Positions 60,429 through 64,000 of a DNA stretch of 64,000 bases are shown here, piece after piece. Every line of letters starts with the position of its first letter. Positions within the stretch are counted from its first letter, which is position 1. The stretch is taken from the NCBI GenBank assembly GCA_965263165.1, contig OZ253584.1, forward strand, positions 2,418,001-2,482,000, in the 5' to 3' direction. This DNA is from SAR202-VII-2 sp965263165. GTDB lineage: Bacteria; Chloroflexota; Dehalococcoidia; Lucifugimonadales; SAR202-VII-2. Under the pieces are notes generated by a model. That model had not been told where the DNA came from, searched no databases, and was given only the letters and a program-made list of their open reading frames with translations. Made by a program: the position numbers and the translations under genes.

Positions 60429-60854
60429 TCACGCCCTTGACGGCAGCGACACCGTTGCCAAGCCGGGGGTGGTGACGTCGCCGGCGGCAGTCTCCGTCCA
60501 GATCTCGCAGTCCGCCCGATGCTCGCCGTTCTCCTCGTATTTGTGGATGACGCGGCCTCGGCACGTTAGCGGGCTGCCCGGGGCGTCCATGCCCCGGTAC
60601 TGGACGGATAGCTTTTTGAGCGCGCCGGTTTCGCCGATCCAATCTGTGACAAGCTGGCCCAGGAAGGCATTCTTCAGGGCGCCGTGAAGGATGACGCCGT
60701 CCAGCCCAGTGCCTCGGGCGAAATCCCTGTCGTAGTGGATCTCGTAGAAGTCGCCGGAGGCCCCGGCGTACTGCGCGAGTTGACGCGTCGTTGGGTGCTT
60801 CACCAACAGCGGCAACTCCATGCCTTCAGCGACGTCTTCGAAATAGAGAGTCAT
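60429..60854 (-). CDS. MaoC-like dehydratase-domain protein
   Basis: 141 residues, hot-dog fold. LAQYAGASGDFYEIHYDRDFA carries the hydratase-2 Asp/His pair, followed by GVILHGALKNAFL. Third MaoC-type protein in the window but far from the fatty-acid operon. It may act on CoA esters with the nearby SDR; inference. Convergent with the DHFR-like gene. Confidence 0.83.
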   Translation of the reverse strand: MTLYFEDVAEGMELPLLVKHPTTRQLAQYAGASGDFYEIHYDRDFARGTGLDGVILHGALKNAFLGQLVTDWIGETGALKKLSVQYRGMDAPGSPLTCRGRVIHKYEENGEHRADCEIWTETAAGDVTTPGLATVSLPSRA

Positions 60855-61001
60855 GCCATTGCCTGGCCCCGCTGGGAAAGGGGGGGAAAAGAGTCAGAAG
60901 CGGGGCTGCCTGGAAGGTTCTTGCCGCCGCGCTCGGCCAGCCGTGCGACGGCAGGACGTATGATAGCATTGCGCCGCAACCGGATGCACGCAGGAGGAGA
61001 C

Positions 61002-62006
61002 ATGCGCTTTGGGATGATGGCCGCCATCCAATTCACCAGTGACCAGTCGTTTGCCGCGAAGGTCCAGGACGCGCTGGCGGAGGTGAGGGCGGCCAGGGAG
61101 GCGGGCTTCGATATCATCACGATGGGGCAGCACCACCTGGTGAACCCGTTCATCATGCCTTCGATGTGGCCCTACCTGGGCCGCCTGGCCGCCGACGCCG
61201 GGGACATGCGGCTGGCCTGCGGCGTGGCCCTGTCTTCGATGCACAACCCGGTCGACCTGGCGGAGCAGGTGATGACGATGGATGCCATCACCGGAGGGCG
61301 GTTCGTGTGCGGCGTGGGTATCGGGTATCGAGAGGAGGAGTTCGCCGCCTTCGGCGTCCGGCGGGGCGAGCGATTGGCCCGGTTCCTGGAAGCGCTGGAA
61401 ATCATGAAGCTGGTCTGGACCCAGGACACCGTCGAATATGACGGCCGCTTCTGGCAGTTGCCCAAGGTCAGGGTGACGACGAAACCGGTGCAGAGGCCCC
61501 ATCCGCCTATCTGGATAGCCTGCAACGCCGACAAGGCAGTGGAGCGCGCGGGCCGCATGGGCCACCCCTGGCTTGTGAACCCGCACGCCACGGTTGCCAC
61601 TGTTCAACAGCAAATGGATGTCTATCGCCGGGGGCTGGAGGAGGGGGGCCGCGATGCGCCGTCGGAGCTGCCGATGATGCGCGAGCTGTACATTCATGAA
61701 GACCGGGAGACGGCCTGGCGCGAGGCCCAGCCATACCTGTACGCCAAGTATCAGGCCTACGCAAGCTGGGGTCAGGACAAGGCGCTGCCAGGCGATGAGG
61801 ACTTCACGGCGCCGTTTCAGGAGCTTGCCCGCGACAGGTTCATCATTGGGACGCCGGAGGACTGCGCGCAGGAGTTGCAGCGCTATCGCGATGAGTTGGG
61901 CGTCACCACGATGATTGCCCGGCTGCAATGGCCAGGGATGCCGCATGAGAAGACGCTCAACGTCATTCGCTTGATAGGGGAGCAGGTGTTGCCCCGGCTG
62001 GCATAG
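61002..62006 (+). CDS. LLM-class flavin-dependent monooxygenase
   Basis: 334 residues, ATG preceded by AGGAGGA. MRFGMMAAIQF, AGFDIITMGQHHL, GGRFVCGVGIGYREEEFAAFG and RPHPPIWIACNADKA are clear luciferase-like marks. RGERLARFLEALEIMKLVW is the usual alpha-helical segment. Substrate and cofactor (FMN or F420) not resolved. Confidence 0.9.
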   Translation: MRFGMMAAIQFTSDQSFAAKVQDALAEVRAAREAGFDIITMGQHHLVNPFIMPSMWPYLGRLAADAGDMRLACGVALSSMHNPVDLAEQVMTMDAITGGRFVCGVGIGYREEEFAAFGVRRGERLARFLEALEIMKLVWTQDTVEYDGRFWQLPKVRVTTKPVQRPHPPIWIACNADKAVERAGRMGHPWLVNPHATVATVQQQMDVYRRGLEEGGRDAPSELPMMRELYIHEDRETAWREAQPYLYAKYQAYASWGQDKALPGDEDFTAPFQELARDRFIIGTPEDCAQELQRYRDELGVTTMIARLQWPGMPHEKTLNVIRLIGEQVLPRLA

Positions 62007-62157
62007 GAGTCAACGAGGGCCTGGCGCGGGCCACCGGCCCGCCTTCTTGCAGAATGAGAACTGTTGTGCTCTGCCATGTTTGCTGTACGCTTGACCCTTC
62101 TGCCCCAAAACAGGGCCTCAGGTTTATTCCTAGTCCCACCGAGAGGAAATGAAGCGA

Positions 62158-62526
62158 ATGACGCCAAAGCTAACTGAACTCATCGCCCGGGCGCCTTGGA
62201 GGGAAGCGGTTACCTATCGGGATACCTGGCCTCACGAGTACGTAGTGTCTGAAAAGGATGGTCAGCAGGAGTTGCTGGAGGCGGTTTGCCAGCGATTCCG
62301 CGCCGGGGAGGGCGTGGCTGGTTGGTTCTTCCCGATGAACAAGACCTACCTGTTCATCGGCGACTACAAATACTGGCTTGAGGACCACTGGGACACCCTG
62401 GAACCGGGGCGCGACTACGTGCTGAACCGCGCTCGGCTCTACCGGGACCGCCGAGACTTCGTGATCGAGCCCGGAGACGCGGGCAAGCCGGAAGACTACC
62501 CGGTTAACCCGGCGTATCAACGTTAA
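62158..62526 (+). CDS. Conserved hypothetical protein
   Basis: 122 residues from ATG 62158 (GAGAGGA is 10 nt upstream; an ATG at 62149 is 1 nt from it). TPKLTELIARAPWREAVTYRDTW, YLFIGDYKYWLE and NRARLYRDRRDF form a compact, well-conserved type of small protein often seen in environmental genomes. No function assigned. It lies 21 bp before the nuclease-like gene, probably one unit. Confidence 0.65.
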   Translation: MTPKLTELIARAPWREAVTYRDTWPHEYVVSEKDGQQELLEAVCQRFRAGEGVAGWFFPMNKTYLFIGDYKYWLEDHWDTLEPGRDYVLNRARLYRDRRDFVIEPGDAGKPEDYPVNPAYQR

Positions 62527-62547
62527 ATCGGTGGAGGGAGGTCTCTT

Positions 62548-63612
62548 ATGGACGACGACGCAACGTTGATGGCTTACCTGGTTCCAAAACTCACCAGCCA
62601 TGTCGAGGATGCAGCGACGGACGCTTTAGCTTATGTTTTGAACAAGTCCGCAACATCGCGAGATGCGCTGAATAGCCTGCTCCGGGAAGGCGGTTTTGCT
62701 GTACCGCCAATTACCAGATTTGAAACTCAGGTGACCTATGAAGATGGTTCCCGGCCTGACATGACTGGTTACGACGAAAACGATGTGAATCGCCTGCTGG
62801 TCGAGTCAAAATTCTGGGCTACTCTCTCGAAAGGTCAAGCCAGTAGTTACTTCAACTTGCTCGACCAATCCAGCCCAGCAGTGCTCTTGTTCATCGCTCC
62901 CAACGGTAGAATCGAGACACTATGGGTGGAAATCGTCCGGCAAATTACGGAAGAAAACCCAGGAACAGAGCTTGCGCCCGTGGGTTCTTCAGATGATTGG
63001 CGAAGCGCGATGGTTGCCGGAGCCGAAAAGCGCTTGGCGTTGGTCAGTTGGGTCCGATTGCTTGATAGCATGGCTGACAAGGCTGGCGACGCTGGTGTTA
63101 AAGCAGACATTCGGCAGCTTCGAGGGCTGGCCCAAGGACAAGACGCGGAAGCGTTCTTGCCGATGCACTCCGGCGAACTGAACCCTGCCTCCGCGCGCCG
63201 TCTTGTTGGCTACACTAAACTTGTCGAGGATGTGGTCCATTCCAGGGGAGTTTCGCAAGGATGGATGAACACCAACAATTTATCCGCATCTGGGTATAAG
63301 TACGGGTACGGGAGGTATTTCCGATTGACGGGGGTGTCACCAGACATATTGTGCTGGTTTGGAGTCAGTTATGACAGGTGGGCCCAATATGGAGATACTC
63401 CATTGTGGCTGGTGGTCTATCGCGGTCAGCAGATTGCCATGGATGGAATAGTGATGAAAGAGATCGGCAAAAGACTGAATGTACAGGCCCGGGACGGCTG
63501 GGTCCCGATTTACCCCAAACTCGGTGTGGAATATTCTGAAGTTCTGGACGATGTGGCGTCCAGGTTGAAGGCGATAGCCGAAATTGTTGGGGCCCATCTG
63601 CCGGCAGAGTGA
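62548..63612 (+). CDS. PD-(D/E)XK nuclease-like protein
   Basis: 354 residues, ATG preceded by GGGAGG. The pattern FETQV-x6-SRPDMTG then LLVESKFWA fits E...PD...ExK of the PD-(D/E)XK fold (Glu, Asp and Glu/Lys within residues 50-90). The rest is unrecognised and ends in a helix-rich region. Base composition is clearly lower in GC than neighbours, and codon use differs, which suggests transfer. Such stand-alone proteins are often defence or mobile-element genes. It is followed by R1 copy D. Confidence 0.6.
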   Translation: MDDDATLMAYLVPKLTSHVEDAATDALAYVLNKSATSRDALNSLLREGGFAVPPITRFETQVTYEDGSRPDMTGYDENDVNRLLVESKFWATLSKGQASSYFNLLDQSSPAVLLFIAPNGRIETLWVEIVRQITEENPGTELAPVGSSDDWRSAMVAGAEKRLALVSWVRLLDSMADKAGDAGVKADIRQLRGLAQGQDAEAFLPMHSGELNPASARRLVGYTKLVEDVVHSRGVSQGWMNTNNLSASGYKYGYGRYFRLTGVSPDILCWFGVSYDRWAQYGDTPLWLVVYRGQQIAMDGIVMKEIGKRLNVQARDGWVPIYPKLGVEYSEVLDDVASRLKAIAEIVGAHLPAE

Positions 63613-63676
63613 TCGCCTACGCGAACAGGCTATCTGTTCGCCTTCTGTTCAGTCCGGCCCTCCCCGCCAGCCCCTA

Positions 63677-64000
63677 TTGGAAAATGCGAACGATTGTGCT
63701 ATAGTAGCCCCATGAAGTGGGCAGCCGGCCCGCTTCTCTTTCTCGGAGCCTGCCGCATATGTTCGGACAGGGGGATTCTCTGTGGACTCCCCCTGTGGCA
63801 GGGGCGCTGAGGGAACAACCCAAGGGGCAAGACCCTCCGAGGAAGGCTGGGACCGGAGGCAATGCCGTTATAAGGCACAGGCTCTTTGGAGCCATCCCGC
63901 TCCATTACGGTTCCGTTACGGTTCGTTACGGAGCCATTACAGATCCTTTACAGTTCCTTTACAGCTTCATTACGGTTTGTTACGCCCTATTACGCCCTTG
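63677..64000 (+). ncRNA. R1 repeat copy D: promoter, structured RNA candidate and 11-nt array, cut by window end
   Basis: Plus strand: TTGGAA (63677-63682), 17 bp, TATAGT (63700-63705). The conserved region runs 63706-63855, with CCTGCC/GGCAGG and the 9-bp inner stem ACAGGGGGA/TCCCCCTGT. Hairpin GGAGC/GCTCC (63888-63903) and units of 10-11 nt with core ATTACGG follow to the window end. It is nearly identical to copy B but inverted. Nothing else is seen from 63613 to 63676. Confidence 0.55.

Noticed and set aside
63712..63810. Short peptide starting MK..AGPLLFLGACR inside R1
   Set aside because: Copy C lacks the ATG, the frame diverges after the inner arm, and 11-nt periodicity is not coding.

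Overview
The window is GC-rich bacterial DNA with densely packed genes. The gene set suggests a marine Chloroflexota bacterium of the SAR202/Dehalococcoidia type: three luciferase-like (LLM) flavin monooxygenases, a FabL-type enoyl reductase with MaoC-type dehydratases, TtuA/TtuB tRNA thiolation, ThyX, a nitrile hydratase pair and a VLRF1-like factor. This assignment is inference from gene content. No rRNA, tRNA or CRISPR array was seen.

Layout. 1-6.6 kb: a YvcK/CofD-like gene, gatB, secG, a small export protein, acylphosphatase, comEC (with a one-base frameshift) and comEA. 6.7-8.7 kb: cobalt-type nitrile hydratase with a half-length beta subunit, then a fused tandem RidA gene. 8.8-12.4 kb: aroA-gmk, an A-type Fe-S carrier and a YgfZ-like folate protein. 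12.4-15.8 kb: a leftward fatty-acid operon (two MaoC-type dehydratases, plsX, fabG, fabL). 16.2-17.0 kb: repeats. 17-22.7 kb: an ABC-2 exporter, a large FAD/Fe-S 2-hydroxyacid dehydrogenase and a methyltransferase. 22.8-35.6 kb: ribF-tyrS, a serine pathway (class V aminotransferase and SerA), NAD synthesis (NadX, NadA, NAPRT), TrxB, Apt and ThyX. 35.7-38.1 kb: an IS5-type element followed by repeats. 38-45.5 kb: small hypotheticals, a TPR protein, an LLM gene broken by an amber codon, an AEC permease, a SirB1-type protein, an aldolase and an LLM gene. 45.7-52.1 kb: two selenoprotein candidates flanking an IS110 element and the ttuB-ttuA genes. 52-62 kb: UvrC, a cytidylate-kinase-like protein, RpiB, XerD, an MFS carrier, an SDR, a DHFR-like protein, a MaoC protein and a third LLM gene. 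62-64 kb: a lower-GC pair including a PD-(D/E)XK nuclease candidate, then another repeat copy.

Four results stand out. (1) Two genes carry an in-frame TGA exactly where the catalytic cysteine belongs: a rhodanese (TGA 46427-46429) and a lipoprotein thioredoxin with motif U-P-T-C (TGA 51541-51543). Each TGA is followed at short range by a hairpin, so both look like selenoproteins. (2) The IS110 element (47453-48578) has a readable bridge RNA upstream of its transposase. Its two internal loops match the flanking target and the element's own ends, and joining the two ends would build a sigma70-type promoter. Its target is a palindromic repeat scattered through this window. (3) A repeat family (R1, four copies) carries its own near-consensus promoter, a conserved foldable ~190-nt region and an 11-nt tandem array whose unit differs from copy to copy. 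It looks like a multi-copy structured RNA locus that I do not recognise. (4) A RidA tandem amplification has fused two copies into one frame and left the tail of a third.

Promoters with TTGnnn and a 17-18 bp spacer to a TAnnnT box recur throughout. Several operons show ATGA or GTGA stop/start overlaps.
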